A stretch of DNA of 64,000 nucleotides, from positions 496,001 through 560,000 of the forward strand of contig NZ_JRLF01000014.1 of NCBI RefSeq assembly GCF_001404985.1, given 5' to 3'. Position numbers and translations under genes: made by a program. The notes under the pieces are model-generated. The model did no database searches. It saw only the letters and a list, made by a program, of their open reading frames with translations, and was not told where the DNA came from. Position 1 is the first letter of the stretch. Every line of letters begins with the position of its first letter. Source of the DNA: Flavobacterium aquidurense. GTDB lineage: Bacteria; Bacteroidota; Bacteroidia; Flavobacteriales; Flavobacteriaceae. Below, piece after piece: positions 63,792 to 64,000 of this stretch.

Positions 63792-64000
63792 TTAAAGAAT
63801 ATCTTCACAAGTAAAAACGTCTTTAAGCCTTACTCCTTTTTCTGTATGTTCCACCGTTATAATCTGGTTGTGCGCATCATGTTCTAAAAACAAATAATGA
63901 TTATTGTCTGCTGCTGCAGTAAGGAATTTTGATTTCTCCGGCATAGTCAGTAAAGGTCGCGTATCGTAACCCATTACATAAGGTAACGGAATATGTCCGG
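63792..64000 (-). CDS. MBL-fold metallohydrolase, C-terminal end (partial)
   Basis: The frame enters from the right edge on the minus strand and stops at 63792. The visible 68 or so residues run GHIPLPYVMGYDTRPLLTMP, then EKSKFLTAAADNNHYLFLEHDAHNQ and a final charged segment ending CEDIL. The GYDTRPLLT and LFLEHD wording matches the C-terminus of metallo-beta-lactamase-fold hydrolases of Bacteroidota. The metal-binding HxHxDH motif would lie outside the window, so catalytic residues cannot be checked. Confidence 0.7.
   Translation of the reverse strand, partial: GHIPLPYVMGYDTRPLLTMPEKSKFLTAAADNNHYLFLEHDAHNQIITVEHTEKGVRLKDVFTCEDIL

Overview
The window is a stretch of AT-rich chromosome from a Bacteroidota bacterium, almost certainly a Flavobacterium of the johnsoniae/pectinovorum type. 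The evidence is a SusC/SusD pair, many secreted proteins ending in type IX secretion (T9SS) type A sorting domains, Bacteroidota-style promoters (TTTG and TAnnTTTG boxes), a UDP-galactose-epimerase-like threonine dehydrogenase, and several families of short dispersed inverted repeats. No rRNA, tRNA, CRISPR array, insertion sequence or prophage is visible.

Layout. (1) 1-7542: the distal half of the NADH:quinone oxidoreductase operon (end of nuoG, then nuoHIJKLMN), followed by a Bax inhibitor-1 family gene. (2) 8995-14934: two tandemly duplicated T9SS-secreted family 1 pectate lyases, each preceded by the same three-palindrome operator array. (3) 15003-22256: housekeeping and catabolic genes, namely an ALDH7-type semialdehyde dehydrogenase, an exported class II cyclic-nucleotide phosphodiesterase, 3-hydroxyanthranilate dioxygenase, an exported EEP-family protein, an S66 carboxypeptidase, YraN and an uncharacterised ACT-like protein. 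(4) 22653-37967: a starch/maltodextrin utilisation locus with ECF sigma factor, FecR anti-sigma factor, SusC (with a signalling STN domain), SusD, SusE-like protein, a GH13 lipoprotein, a GH97 SusB-like enzyme and a large T9SS-secreted GH13 amylase. (5) 38037-48546: DUF5683 protein, XRE regulator, Mfd with an upstream lipoprotein, threonine 3-dehydrogenase, an M1 aminopeptidase and a subtilase. (6) 48825-63718: four paralogous T9SS-secreted leucine-rich-repeat surface proteins plus one fibronectin-III lipoprotein, then the end of an MBL-fold hydrolase.

How the parts work together. The starch locus encodes surface capture (SusD, SusE), surface or secreted cleavage (two GH13 enzymes), TonB-driven import (SusC) and periplasmic trimming (GH97). 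The STN domain of SusC with the adjacent sigma/FecR genes suggests that substrate binding itself signals for expression. The pectate lyases form a separate small pectin regulon with their own operators. The LRR genes look like repeated promoter-gene-terminator cassettes.

The two strongest unexplained signals are regulatory. First, a TTACG-N6-CGTAA palindrome lies exactly 21 bases upstream of a TATACTTG box in front of all four LRR genes (one copy with shortened arms). Second, three TGTAAT-type 14-bp palindromes with nearly fixed spacing precede each pectate lyase gene. The intergenic gaps also hold at least five families of short inverted repeats, including two 100-bp elements with 27-28-bp terminal arms.
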